Below are positions 23,383-33,837 of a DNA stretch of 64,000 nucleotides, one piece after another. Numbering within the stretch: the first letter of the stretch is position 1; each line of letters starts with the position of its first letter. The stretch covers positions 558,001-622,000 of the forward strand of contig JAVLUZ010000613.1 in NCBI GenBank assembly GCA_036768485.1, given 5' to 3'. The DNA comes from Mermis nigrescens. Its lineage: Eukaryota; Nematoda; Enoplea; Mermithida; Mermithidae. A model generated the notes under the pieces. The model made no database searches and had not been told where the DNA came from. It was given only the letters and a program-made list of their open reading frames with translations. Position numbers and translations under genes: made by a program.

Positions 23383-24175
23383 GCAACTCGGTCAATAGAG
23401 CGCGTTGTTGCTGACGCTGCAGAAACGACAAATCGGGACGGCTACAAAGTCGAGACAAAGGACCTTTAGTAGTGAGACGGACGGTTTTGTTAATCAGAGC
23501 AATGAACTGACGTTGAGCCTGAGTAGACGATAAACAGACTTTAACGAACTGCACCTTATTCGGGTGCTTGGGCCCATCTCTGAAGACGCGTTGAACGTCG
23601 TCAGGTTTCAGGTCCGGAGTTTTGGAGTAATTTCCAATCAACGATTTAACTTGATTAAGATCATCGGTCGATTCGGGTAGGTTGAAAAGAACCGCATTGT
23701 GCTTTTTCAATTCGCGTTCGATTGTATCTTTGATCAAGGTAGATAAATCGGGTTGGGCATGCGTAAAATCAGTAGGCAGTCTAGAAAAATGATTTTCTAG
23801 ATGAACAACACGGTCATTAAGTTCCATAAACTTCTTCGGTAAAGTAGCTAATTCGTCGAAATTAGGCTTGCAATTAGGACATATGAATGGAAAGGAGTGG
23901 CGAGCGTCAGAATAAGGCTGGCTATTGAAATAGTTAATAACCGCGATAGGGACTTTTAAACACTCGCCATGGGCCCAATTTGAACAAAGATGACATTGGA
24001 TAGCCGAGGAATCGTCATCCGTAACATCCTTTGAGCAGAGAATACATGGACAAATGCTAGAATCAAAGTTAAGCGAAGGATTTATTGGCGTGGATGTAGA
24101 TGATTTCGACGGCTTGTTCTTAATCGCTACACGAGGTGGAGATTTCGACTGGCGATTGTGTTTTTTTGATCCCAT
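23261..24175 (-). CDS. LINE1 ORF1: zinc-finger/coiled-coil RNA-binding-type protein
   Basis: Starts MGSKKHNRQSKSPPRVA at 24175; the frame is open upstream but that is 5' leader. A Cys/His finger follows: CPCILC, IQCHLC, WAHGEC and FICPNC, a PHD-like C4HC3 layout as in CR1/L2 ORF1 proteins. Then a coiled-coil-like piece (FMELNDRVVHLENHF) and a C-terminal part (VQFVKVCLSSTQAQR, PDLSFLQRQQQRALLTELRE) that recurs in LINE3. Expected role: binding the element RNA and guiding the particle. It ends TAG within the start of ORF2. Confidence 0.9.
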   Translation of the reverse strand: MGSKKHNRQSKSPPRVAIKNKPSKSSTSTPINPSLNFDSSICPCILCSKDVTDDDSSAIQCHLCSNWAHGECLKVPIAVINYFNSQPYSDARHSFPFICPNCKPNFDELATLPKKFMELNDRVVHLENHFSRLPTDFTHAQPDLSTLIKDTIERELKKHNAVLFNLPESTDDLNQVKSLIGNYSKTPDLKPDDVQRVFRDGPKHPNKVQFVKVCLSSTQAQRQFIALINKTVRLTTKGPLSRLCSRPDLSFLQRQQQRALLTELRERQASGESDLYIDFRADCIKKKTYQGVNVSHSARTIVAR

Positions 24176-24343
24176 AATGGAAGTTGAAAATGGCGTGAAT
24201 TGAATATATATATAATATAGTAAATACAATCGCTTTATAATTCGGAATCCAGTAGATCCGTGGATGTAGATGATTTCGACGGCTTCATTGAGTCGTGAAT
24301 AAGGAATTGAAGAAAGTTTACCATTCAGCTCAATAACTAGGGT

Positions 24344-24447
24344 AATAGCGGTGTTCCTCAAGGAAGTAGTTTGGGTCCCACGTTATTTTTATAAAGATCA
24401 AAAATAACGTGGGACCCAGAACACTTCCTTGAGGAACACCGCTTATT
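24344..24447. repeat. Inverted duplication at the 5' junction of LINE1
   Basis: Arms of about 46 bp: 24344-24390 (GCGGTGTTCCTCAAGGAAGT...) and 24400-24447, its near-perfect reverse complement (GAGGAACACCGC). The right arm is the original LINE0 coding sequence (SGVPQGSVLGPTLF); the left arm is an inverted copy placed between LINE1 and LINE0, a trace of how the 5' end was joined. Confidence 0.85.
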
Positions 24448-24705
24448 ACTGGCAATGAATTAGATATATGACCGTCAATTTTTACCTTCTGTGATCTGCC
24501 TGATAAAAATGATCGAATCCAGTTTAGCAAAACTCCAGAAATTCCCAAATATTCAACTTTCCGTAACAGTTTAGAATGAACAACAGAATCGAAGGCTTTA
24601 CAAAAATCTACATAAACTATGTCAGTAGGAATCCGATTATCTAAATTCTTAGTCCAAATATTGTTCCTTGAATTTTTGGAAGTTTTCCACTCCTATGCTT
24701 TACTA
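24397..24705 (-). mobile_element. LINE0, 5' part of the remaining fragment
   Basis: Reads IVYVDFCKAFDSV, LGISGVLLNWIRSFLSGRSQ and SGVPQGSVLGPTLFLIFI, reverse transcriptase palm motifs that connect to FINDLVD at 20345. 5'-truncated near 24700, where it meets the tail of LINE2. Confidence 0.85.
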
Positions 24706-24719
24706 AAGGGTGGAAGTTT

Positions 24720-25678
24720 TTAAGAAGAAGAAGAAGAAAGAAAGAAATTTTATTACTAATACACCAACTGATAAAATGCAAAATGACAAAATACATAATA
24801 CACGTTTACGAATTAGTAACGGGACATGCGAGTCAATGGAATGACAAGTTTTACGCGCGCCCCACAAGATATCTAGATAAATCAAAGTTTGCTAATCTAG
24901 ATTTGAATATGTTTAGGTTAGGGGAAGAAACAATGAAGTCAAGTAGATCGTTCCAAACTGCGATGTATTTGTAAAAGAAATCAAACTTTTCTAAATTAGA
25001 ATGTACAACAGGTATAACTAATTTAAATCTATTAATGCTGCGGGTAATATTATGATTAAATACAAAAAAATCATCAGCTTCCAAACATGATTTGTGACAA
25101 ATAATCTGATACATCATACACAGACAAATTTGCAAGCGTCTTAATTCAAGTCTGCACAATTTAAGTTGTATTAAACGATCCTCGTAAGAAAGAATATTAT
25201 TATAACCGAAAATATATTTAGTAAATCTACGTTGAACAGCTTCCAGTCTATCTATATCACTAATATAAGAAGGGTTCCATACACTACAACAGTACTCTAA
25301 TAAAGGTCTAACATAACAACTATAAGCTTTAACAAGGTTACATTTATCACGCGAAAAAAATGATTTGCGTATTAAAATACATATAGAGAAAGCTTTTTTT
25401 ATCAAAGAATTATAATGTTCCTTAAAATTTAAATTTCGGGAAATCAAAACTCCTAAATCACGGACAAACAAATCACTAGAAATAATTTCCCATTTAGTCT
25501 ATAAATAACTTTTTGATTATTATTACCCAAATATAGAACTTGACTTTTGGTTCGTGAAATAGGTAAATCCCATGTAATTGCCCACTCAAAAATCTTATCT
25601 AAATCAGACTGTCATAATCTATAGTTACGACTAATATTGAAAATTTTGATATCATCAGCAAACATATAAACCGTGCTA
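24720..25678 (-). mobile_element. LINE2 (CR1-like), 3' part
   Basis: 3' tail of AAG repeats (about 24721-24745), a UTR of about 110 bp, then the reverse transcriptase C-terminus (24851-25471: RDLGVLISRNLNFKEHYN, YVRPLLEYCCSVWNPSYI, WNDLLDFIVSSPNLNIF). Between 25472 and 25678 the frame is broken but FADDIKIF can be read up to YSTV at the insertion of the 3.5-kb hAT element. Confidence 0.9.
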
Positions 25679-26239
25679 TAGTGATCGACCGGGGCCCCGG
25701 CCCCGGCCCCGGCCCTGGCCCTGGCCCCGGCAATCCCCGGCCATTTTGCAGCATCCCCGGCCCCAGCCGGGGCAAAGTCGAAAAATGGCCGGGGCCGGGA
25801 AAAAATTTAGCGTAATTCGTATTTTGTACAGGCTGTGATACTGGCACTTAGTTATCAATGAGCAAGTGTTAATTTTGAGAACTGTACTGATTAGACCATA
25901 TGTATACTTACTTAGTCCTTGTTATATCTTTGTTACTGTGTATAAATGAGCTTTTACTGAATAAATGTTCAGGAAAATCTGCATGTTTTCGATCCTCCAT
26001 TTAAGTTATTTAAACTAAATGCTACTTTTAAGTCATTCATTCATAGCTATGGCTAAAAGATTTAGAATTGACAAATACGTTCTATTTCTAGCTGGAAACT
26101 GTACGTTTTCAACAAAGTATTTTTACAAAAAACACTTTTACATTTAATTGAATGGGAACCGCGTGCTTTAAAACGCGTTTCTTGTGTAATAGTTATCAGG
26201 ATGGAGATTAATTATAGGCGAATGTAAACTATGCTGCAG

Positions 26240-26501
26240 AATTGCGTCCGATCCGATAAACTTAATGTGTCTCAAATAGTTTCCTAAGGTCCAGAGTTGA
26301 GGGAGGGGTGAAATCCCAAATTGGAGGACCAGAAAATTGAGTGGTGGACTATTATTAGCCGACTCTATTTTGTTGTACGAGCTTCTTGTGCTTGTACAAA
26401 GATCTCCGAAAAGGTCTTTGTATGAGCTAACAAATTTTTGTAGCTATATTATGTAAATATATTTTTAAACATACACATTTTCGCATACTATCAGTATGTG
26501 A
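26240..26501. repeat. Interspersed repeat related to 43.8-44.0 kb
   Basis: Reverse complement of 43790-43990: shares TTTTGTTGTACGAGCTTCTT, ACAAAGATCTCCGAAAAGG-type sequence and a start at GTTTCCTAAGGTCCAGAG. Probably a relative of family A with different ends. Confidence 0.6.
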
Positions 26502-27170
26502 CAGTGTTTTTTTGTACAATGTACCTTTGTATATACATGAACAAAGATGGTACCCAAAAGTCTTTGTACATTTTGTACCAGTGTTTTTTTTTGTACACGG
26601 TCCGTTTGTGCATGTACAAAGATAGTCCTCGAAAGTCTTTGTACATTTTGTACACACAAATCTTTGGTTACTATAATATGGTACAGTGGCGATTTTAGTG
26701 TGGTAAAACAAAGTCTTTTGACTTTTGATTGTATATTTTAGCTAATTTCTGGGTTTCTAACGCCAAAAATTACTGAAATTGTCTCAAAAGGGCTTGAGGC
26801 GCCTAAAAATTTGACATTCTTTCATTCTAAATACAAATTTTGCCATTTTAAAGATATGTAGGACAGACAATTTTTCATATCGGAGCGCAGCGCCGAAAAT
26901 TTTTTTGGAATTTTACACCTTTTTACAGTTTTTATCTTCCCAAAAATCTTTGTACATTTACAAAGATAGTCCTGAAAAGTCTTTGTACATTGGGAAAAAT
27001 CTTTGGTGAATACAAAAAAACACTGTTTTGTACATGTAAATTTTTTGCATACTTTATGGTACAGTAACGATTTCAGTGTGGTAGAACATAGTTTTTCGAC
27101 CTTTAGTGGTGTATTTGGCTAATTTTTGGGTTTCTGAATATTTGACATTTTCCACTTTTCCATTCTAAGC
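26502..27170. mobile_element. Family A MITE, outer copy, 3' truncated
   Basis: Starts CAGTGTTTTTTTGTACA; family interior resumes after the nested copy (ATGGTACAGTAACGATTTCAG) and ends in divergent sequence near 27170. The inner copy 26579-27025 is inserted in it. Confidence 0.75.
26579..27025. mobile_element. Family A MITE, inner copy (447 bp)
   Basis: Ends CAGTGTTTTTTTTTGTAC and GTAC-less variant TACAAAAAAACACTG; exact 8-bp target duplication TTTTGTAC (26571-26578 and 27026-27033). It inserted into another copy of its own family. Both GCG hairpins are decayed here (CGGAGCGCAGCGCCG at 26881). Confidence 0.93.
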
Positions 27171-27183
27171 GCAGTGTTGCTTA

Positions 27184-27372
27184 TTACAAGATTTAATTCG
27201 CATATTACAATTTTTGTAATATTTCTGATCTCGTAGTACAAGTTGTTTTAGCTTTCTCAGTCGAGTTTTATGTGTGAATTCCATCAAAAGCTCATAAAAA
27301 TTTCGGCACTTCGCGCCGAACTAATATTATCAACTAAATTCAGGCCGAATTATCACATTTAGAATTACAGTC
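27184..27372. repeat. Interspersed repeat shared with 43575-43755
   Basis: Same-strand match: ACAAGATTTAATTCGCATAT, AATATTTCTGATCTCGTAGT, TCCATCAAAAGCTCATAAAA and TTCAGGCCGAATTATCA occur in both with few differences. One hairpin (CGGCACTTCGCGCCG) at 27304. A further family A fragment follows at 27372-27480. Confidence 0.75.
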
Positions 27373-27539
27373 TTTTTGTATTCGGCGAAGGTTTTCGCTG
27401 ATGTACAAAGACGTTTCAGGACCGTCTTTGTACATGTACAAAGATTTTTGAAGAACAAAAACTGTAAAAAGGTGTAGAATTCCTTATTGCAAATTCTACC
27501 TTTTCAAAGATTTTCAGGGAGGTAAGCGGCTTCAAAAAT

Positions 27540-27850
27540 GGAGCCGCTTACCCCCTTCCCCTGAAAATGGCCGAGAAATATACATGTGACAGGGGGCTTT
27601 GGCCATCCCTCATCCATGCTTTGAAGCCCCGAACTTCCTTGAAAGTCAGAAAATGTTTGACCACCCTACCCTCCCCATTTTTTTGGCGAAAACCTGCACT
27701 TTTTTGGCTATTTTTATGTGTTTTTACCATTTTTGATCTAGTCACTAACCCCCTCCTGAAAATGGCGAGGGACCCCTACCCTAGATTTCCAGCCGTTAAA
27801 TGTATATTGAGGGACCCTCATAAAATTTTAAGCGATTACATGCATGTTTC
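27540..27850. repeat. Interspersed repeat, family K
   Basis: CCCCTGAAAATGGCCGAGAA, AAGTCAGAAAATGTTTG, CCTCCCCATTTTTTTGGCG and a CAGCCGTTAAATGTAT end; related sequences at 41690-42060, 44635-44820 and 59110-59340. Non-coding. Confidence 0.6.
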
Positions 27851-27879
27851 ATAGTGATAGTTTATCTATTATCTCTAGC

Positions 27880-28640
27880 CACGGTTTTTTTTTGTACTCG
27901 GCAAAGATTTTTCCCGATGTACAAAGACTTTTCGGGACCGTCTTTGTACATGTACAAAGATTTTCGGGAAGACAAAAATTGCAAAAAAGGTCTAAAATTT
28001 GAAAAAATTTCGGCGCTTCGCGCCGAAATGAGTAATTGTGTGTTCTATATATCTTTATAATGGCAGAATTTGCATTTCAAAAGTAAAAATGTCAAATCTT
28101 TCGGCGCTTCGCGCCGTTTTGAGACGATTCTTAGTGATTTTAGCCCTTAGAGCCCCAGAAATTAGCTAAAACACACTACGAAAAGTCGAAGAACTCTGTT
28201 TTTGCCACACTAAAGTCGCTGCTATACCATATTATAGTGCCCAAAAATTTTGTGTGTACAAAATGTACAAAGATTTTTAGGAAGACAAAAACTGTAAAAA
28301 GATGTAAAATTCCCACACTTTTCGGTGCTTCGCTCCGAACTGACAAATTATTTGTCCTATATATCTTTAAAATGGCAGAATTTGCATTAAAAATGGAAAA
28401 ATGTCAACATTTTTCGGCGCTTCGCGCCGTTTTCAGATAAGTTTTAGTAATTTTTGGCGTCAGAAACCCATAAATTAGCTAGAATACACTACCAAAGATC
28501 GAAAACCCTGTTTTACCACACTAAAATCGCTACTGTGCTATATTGTAGTACACAAAAATTTGCATGTACAAAATGTACAAAGACTTTTGGGGACCATCTT
28601 TGTACATGTACAAACGGACCTTGTACAAAAAAAAACACTG
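27880..28640. mobile_element. Family A MITE, double-length form (761 bp)
   Basis: Ends CACGGTTTTTTTTTGTAC and TACAAAAAAAAACACTG with an exact 8-bp target duplication TCTCTAGC (27872-27879 and 28641-28648). It contains two successive family units, each with the CACACTAAA/GCTGCTATACCAT-type middle, and three perfect GGCGC-TTC-GCGCC hairpins (28011, 28102, 28415) plus a decayed fourth (28323). The same double form in the other orientation is at 62545-63292. Confidence 0.95.
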
Positions 28641-29183
28641 TCTCTAGCTCACATTCTAAAATAATCTACCACTTCGTGAAATTCTTATAGTTAGGTACAC
28701 TTTTGCCATACTAAAAAATTAAGTTAAAAAAATTCAAAAGGTTTTCACCAAAAGTTGTCTGACAGTGACTTGTGTCTTGGACCCTGAGGGGGTAATACCC
28801 CTCCCCCTTATGGGAATGTGTGATGTCTTATTACATTTAATACCTATTGCATCCAATTGCTACAGCAGGAGTAGCAGTAGCGAAGATTCAAATGATATAG
28901 AGTGTGCTAATAGCAGCAACATACACTCTATTGATGATTCAGACAATGAAAAACTGGACTAAATTTGTTTCTTGTGACACGAATAGTAATGAAACTTGAT
29001 ATGAAAAGGCGCACCTAACTTTGCGCTTGTGATTTACTACTGAATGGAGCAGTCGCTCATTATTTCTTTTCCTATGCCCACCCCAAGTATAAGTCATGCA
29101 ATAATATTTTCCTTGTCTGACCCCGGCCAGCCCCGGCCCCGGCCCCGCCAAAAAAGTCGCCCTGGTCGATCACTACCGTGCTA

Positions 29184-30245
29184 TAAATATTATCACATAT
29201 GTCATTGATAAAAATCGAAAAGAGCGTAGGTCCAAGGACATTTCCTTGGACGACACCGCTAGTAACAGGCACGTAACCTGAAAAGACTGATTAATGCGAA
29301 CAAACTGAGAACGATTGAACAAATAGGCCTTTAACCATGTAAACAAATTGCCCTTTATTCCATATCCGTTTAACTTAATGAGAAGTTTTTCACTATTTAC
29401 TTTATCAAATGCTTTTGAAAAATCTAAATATATTATATCAACAGTTTCTTTTTTAGCTAAGGACTGAATCCATGAAAACTTACATTTTAACAACTGTGTT
29501 TCACAAGATTTATTCTTTTGAAAACCAAATTGAAAAGGAGATATTAGTGAGATGGGCCTGTAATTTTCAACTAATGCTGAGTCCCCCTTTTTCAAAATGG
29601 GAATAACATGTGCCATGCTCCAAAGCTCGGGAATATTTCCAGACAGAAAAGATACCGTGAAGATAGAAACTAACGGCTTTACCATTTGAAACGACAATTT
29701 TTTAATAAAAAGATTACAGATTCCATCTGGGCCAACTGCAGTAGAATTATTCAGATGGTTAATGGCTTCCAATATGCAATTCTCACTAAAAATGACGTCA
29801 GAAAGCGAAAAATCACAGCGATTCTGAAAAAGAAAATTCGCGTTAGTAATGTCGCTAGAAAACACAGAAGCAAAATAATCATTAAAAGTGTTAGCCTTGC
29901 GTATTGAATCGCTTATAACATTATCATCAGAAAATGTTAGGGGAGGAATTTCACTGCGACTTTTTAACCTATTATTTACAAAAGTATAGAAAGCTTTAGG
30001 ATTATTATTCTTAAGCAATTCGTTTTCTTGAGAAGAGAAATAACTATGAATAATTCTACGTAAAGCTTTACAATGATTTCGATATTTAGTTTTAGTTTCT
30101 GGAGTTTTACACCTTTTATACTTATCCCACAGAGAACATTTTTTAAGGAATAATTTATGTAAGCTTTTAGGGTATTTAAATTTTCATTTAGTCCTAAAAG
30201 TAGGAACAAAACTGAAAATAAGAGGATTTAATATACTTAAAAAAA
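29184..30245 (-). mobile_element. LINE2, 5' part of the remaining fragment
   Basis: Reverse transcriptase N-terminal half: KAFYTFVNNRLKSRSEIPP, NNSTAVGPDGICNLFIKKL, KKGDSALVENYRPISL, FGFQKNKSCETQLLK, DIIYLDFSKAFDKVNSEKL. An in-frame deletion removes about 25 residues between PISL and FQFGFQ compared with LINE1. The frame breaks before GNVLGPTLFSIFINDI and the element is 5'-truncated near 30245. Confidence 0.88.
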
Positions 30246-30655
30246 ACATTATACATGGGATGACAGTGTTTCTCAAAAATTGTGGCAGTTTTTAAAATTT
30301 TGACCTGGCAACACTGCTGGCCAGGCCAGGTTGCCAAGTTGGAGGTTTCCCCCATTTAAGGGGTTTTTTCAGGCTGTTGAAGGCATTTTTAGCGATTGAG
30401 GTCTCTTGCGCCTATGCTTATCATTGGTTGGGTTTTTTAGGCAGTTCAAATCTAGATTAATTGATGTCGACTTATCCAAATATATATTTCCCACAATCTT
30501 AATTTTAAGGATAATTTAAATCACATAATTTGAAAAAGCGTTATTATTGTGCCTGGCGCACATCTACGTTTTGTGTTGAACATTGCTTTGCCTGAAGTAA
30601 GCGCTTGTAGTAGCACTTGGCTGCAGTTTCGGCATTCGTGTAGCAGCTCACATAT
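30246..30655. other. No feature recognised
   Basis: Spacer between LINE2 and the LINE3 tail. Holds a small inverted repeat GGCAAC...GTTGCC with GGCCAGGCCAGG between (30306-30334). Confidence 0.4.
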
Positions 30656-30751
30656 AACAACAACAACAAAAACAAAGGATTTATTGCTACGTCCAAGAAA
30701 ACACGTGATAAAAAATAATAACAGCATATTATAAAAAACGACAGCATTTGG

Positions 30752-32496
30752 GGCACTTATGCAGTTTAGCAGGTACGGAAAAAATTTTTCAACATTTTTC
30801 GAAATTTGATCGATTATAGTCAAATTTGATACGCTGATTACGAATACGATATTTATTTTAGCCCCAGTCAGTCATTTACATCGAAAAAATTGTTTTAAAT
30901 TTTTTTAATTTTTTGATGTTTTCTTTATTTTTCAATATTTTGTCGATTATAGTGAATTTTGATACGTTCATTACAAGTTAACGGAACGGTAGGTAGGTGC
31001 GTATTTTTACTAATTAACCACAATCAATACTCTTGCTCATCAAACGCCAGTGCAAAATTAACAAACTTTTAACTAAATTTCACAAAACAAAAATAAAAAG
31101 TAATCACTGTGCTGCTTTGGGATACACTAAACGAACATGCTCAACCAAGTTATGAAATGCGTCCTTTTGAAAACATTGACGCCACAAAAGTTCTGCCAAA
31201 TAGTTATCTAGCATAGTACGATGGGTACCGAATCTGCGTTTGTTTTTTCCTTGGCTTTCTGCCAAACAGATTCTACGTGATTGGTTGTAGCGTGAGTAAG
31301 GGGGTCAACAAAATTAATTGAATGGTTTACGGTCAAATGCTGATATGCCAGATTCCCCCACTGTGTTGTATGCTGCCCACAAATCCGAGACAACAGTAGT
31401 CCCAGGGAGCACAAGCTGTTGCAAAATAGGCAACAAAGTGCCAGCATCGCGCCTGTCTACAGTCACCATGAAACTTTCCTTTGTTTCCACATCGAAACCA
31501 CCAAAAACCCATTGTTCTCTAACGCGATGACCACGTTCGTACTTTCGACGAACAAAACAACTTTCGTCGATCTCCACAGTATGACCTCTGCCTCCCAGAA
31601 GGATCGGATTGAGCAAAAAATATTCGTGACAAATATCCCTACAAAATTGTTTCCAATCAACAATCGTATGGGCACTTCCGATTTCCAACTCCCTCTGTAA
31701 AAAGTCCTGCTTATCTACATCATAAGCCCACAGATACATCAGTTGCAAGATCTTGGAAACTTCAATATGGCTTCCTGAAAAGAATGAAATTTTCGAATTG
31801 ATGCCTGTTTCCTACAAACCCGACCTGCTGAACAACGCCAGATGACACCATCCGTAGAATTATTGTTTTCTAATCGCATTTCGTTGTATCCCACGCAGTT
31901 GCCATCACAAATCATCACGCTTTTTCAACAAACCGTGTTGTTGAGCCCAGTTAATCGCCTCCTGTTAGTGGCCGATATTTGGAATAAATTTTTGAGGCGA
32001 AATTCCGTAAGATTTGGAAATCTATTTGCCATATTCAAATAAACCTTTCAGAATATTGTCGACTAGCAAATCGTATTCAAAGCAACGAATTGGACACCAC
32101 AGACTACCAGTGTATTTGTTTCATTCTAAACCTTTTTTAGTTTAAACCTTCGCCTAGCGTATCCCAAAGCTGTAAACTAATCCGTTTTGTTTTTATTTCT
32201 ACTTATTTTTGTTTAAAATTATGAGCAGCATATTCTCATCATCAACTCATTAAATGAAAATGGATGTTATATTCGAAATCAGCGTATCAGAATTCACTAT
32301 ATCGACAAAATATTGAAAAATAAAAAAAACATCAAAAAATTAAAAAAAATTAAAACAATTTTTTTCAATGTAAATAATTGACTGGGGCGAAAATAAATAT
32401 CGTATTCGTAATCAGCTTATCAAATTTGACTATAATCGATCAAATTTAGAAAAAATTGAAAAATTTTTTCCGTACCTGCTAAACTGCATAAGTGCC
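30752..32496 (-). mobile_element. Merlin-type DNA transposon
   Basis: Long inverted ends (about 210 bp) beginning GGCACTTATGCAGTTTAGCA; exact 8-bp target duplication GCATTTGG (30744-30751 and 32497-32504), as is usual for Merlin. The element carries an ISXO2-like transposase on the minus strand with frameshifts. It inserted in the 3' UTR of LINE3. Confidence 0.93.
31208..31860 (-). pseudogene. Merlin transposase (IS1016/ISXO2-like DDE), frameshifted
   Basis: From the N-terminal side: VIWRCSAGRVCRKQASIRK, then SHIEVSKILQLMYLWAYDVD, then HTVEIDESCFVRRKYERGH (first catalytic Asp), [13 protein letters not shown] (second Asp) and [16 protein letters not shown] (Glu). This is the DDE order of Merlin transposases, which cut and paste the element by its ends. 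Two breaks are visible: a shift near 31783 between the zinc-ribbon-like N-terminus and SHIEV, and one extra C in the run at 31355-31359 (plus strand) that shifts NTVG away from [12 protein letters not shown]. The 3' end of the frame past 31208 is also degraded. Not functional as it stands. Confidence 0.9.
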
Positions 32497-32531
32497 GCAT
32501 TTGGGACACACAGTCACAAAGTGACGACAAC

Positions 32532-33777
32532 TTACGCGTGCCCCTTTACAAAAAAAGATAAATCGAAAGTACTGAGTTTGCGCTTAAAAATTTCCAAGCT
32601 AGGTGAATTTACAAGATCGTACGGAAGCGAATTCCACAGATTAACATATCTATGACTGAAATCATACTTGAGAATATCTGAACGAGCTACTGGAACAACA
32701 AGCTTAAAATTATTAACAGAGCGAGCATAATTGTTGTTGAAAGCAAAAAATTCGTCACAAAGAATATGGGTCTGTCCAGTAATAATTTGAAAATACAAGC
32801 ACAACGCAAAATGAATACATCGTGTTTCAAGACGTTCTAAAGACAATTTAATTAAACGATCGTTATAAGAAAAATCGCTGTTAAAGCCATAAATATTTCA
32901 CGTAAACCTGCGCTGAACTCTTTCAATGCGATCAATATCTCGAATACGATATGGACTCCAAACAGTAGAGCAATATTCAAGCAGTGGTCGAACATAGATC
33001 CTAAACGCACGAGACAAAATTTCATCATCACGAGAAAAGAATAACTTCAGTATCAGACTAGAGATCTGAGAAGCTTATTTCGTGATGGTGCTGATTAAAT
33101 TTCAAATTTTGAGACAGCAGAACACCTAAGTCATGGACACAGTCCGAATCAGAAGGCAAAAGTTGATTTCCAATGAAATATTAATATTTAGGATTTTTGT
33201 AACCCATGTACAGAACTGAACATTTATCGATAGATATCTGTAGCTGCCATTCATGCGACCATATATAAAGCTTATTAAGATCATTTTGAAGTATAGCATT
33301 ACAGGTAGACGAATTATACAATTTAACATCATCGGCAAATAAACGTACACAACTATTGATATTATCGCACAAATCACTTATATAAATGAGAAAAAGAGTT
33401 GGCAGACCATCAGGGCCTAATGCAGTACTTGGTTTAGATTAGCAAATAGCTCTGTAAACGGTGTCTACATCAAAATCGATAGTCGATAAAGATGAAAATG
33501 TACGAGCCTGAAAAACAGGAAGAATTTTATCACCAAAAGTGAAAACAGATGCAAAATATGAGTTGAAATGATTAGCTTCTACATGATCGTTATCTAATTC
33601 AATACCGTTACATAAAGTCAAGGGAAATGAATTTTTATTGATTTTTAAACGAGAATTAACAAAATTGTAAAAGTTACGGATATCGCCTGATTTTAAAACT
33701 TCTAATTCTTCGTTAGCAAAAAGTATAGATTTGCAGAAACTAGAATAGATGATACGATTAACATTAGTTCTAAACAA
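32532..33777 (-). pseudogene. LINE3 reverse transcriptase remnant
   Basis: Frames in pieces: SGDIRNFYNFVNSRLK, NSYFASVFTFGDKILPVFQA, the fused GPDGLPTLFLIYISDL, CDNINSCVRLFADDVKLYN and WQLQISIDKCSVLYMGYKN, then YVNLWNSLPYDLVNS at the C-terminus. The FADD motif remains but the palm segment before it is deleted, and there are several stops and shifts. Confidence 0.88.
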
Positions 33778-33837
33778 TTTGTATTTCTTTCATAGCCTTA
33801 AGTTTTTTGAATGTAATTTACGAATATGTTTAGGGAG

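Larger units (their letters stand above)
20353..24396 (-). mobile_element. LINE1: near full-length CR1-like non-LTR retrotransposon
   Basis: About 4.0 kb on the minus strand with ORF1 (304 residues), ORF2 (970 residues) and a 3' tail of GAAT repeats on the plus strand (20353-20370). It is inserted inside LINE0: the left flank ends CGTTTAT and the right flank starts TTTATAAAG, giving a 5-bp overlap TTTAT. Joined across the insert, LINE0 reads GPTLFLIFINDLVDS. Both ORFs are free of stops, so the copy looks recent and may be autonomous. The phrase AAGCCGTCGAAATCATCTAC (coding sense) occurs twice near the 5' end, at 24090-24115 and 24259-24284. Confidence 0.9.
25679..29175. mobile_element. Family D: 3.5-kb hAT-like element with TAGTGATCGACC ends
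   Basis: Inverted ends TAGTGATCGACC at 25679-25690 and 29164-29175, and an exact 8-bp target duplication CCGTGCTA (25671-25678 and 29176-29183). Deleting one duplication and the element restores the LINE2 reading ...ICDNIYSTV-YMFADDIKIF. The ends are rich in GGGGCC/GGCCCC. The interior holds family A MITE copies (26502-28640) and a family K repeat but no transposase that I recognise; a frame at 28765-28962 (SSSSEDSNDIECANSSN) has no known match. Non-autonomous as it stands. Confidence 0.9.

Noticed and set aside
26502..28640. CRISPR-like array of spaced palindromes
   Set aside because: Repeats are TSD-bounded transposons with irregular spacing in a eukaryotic genome.
26427..28690. Cys-rich frames such as CVQNVQRL and CTCTNGPCTKKN
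   Set aside because: These recur wherever family A MITEs occur (also 34.0, 42.5, 53.2 and 62.6 kb) and are translations of TGTACAAAG repeats.
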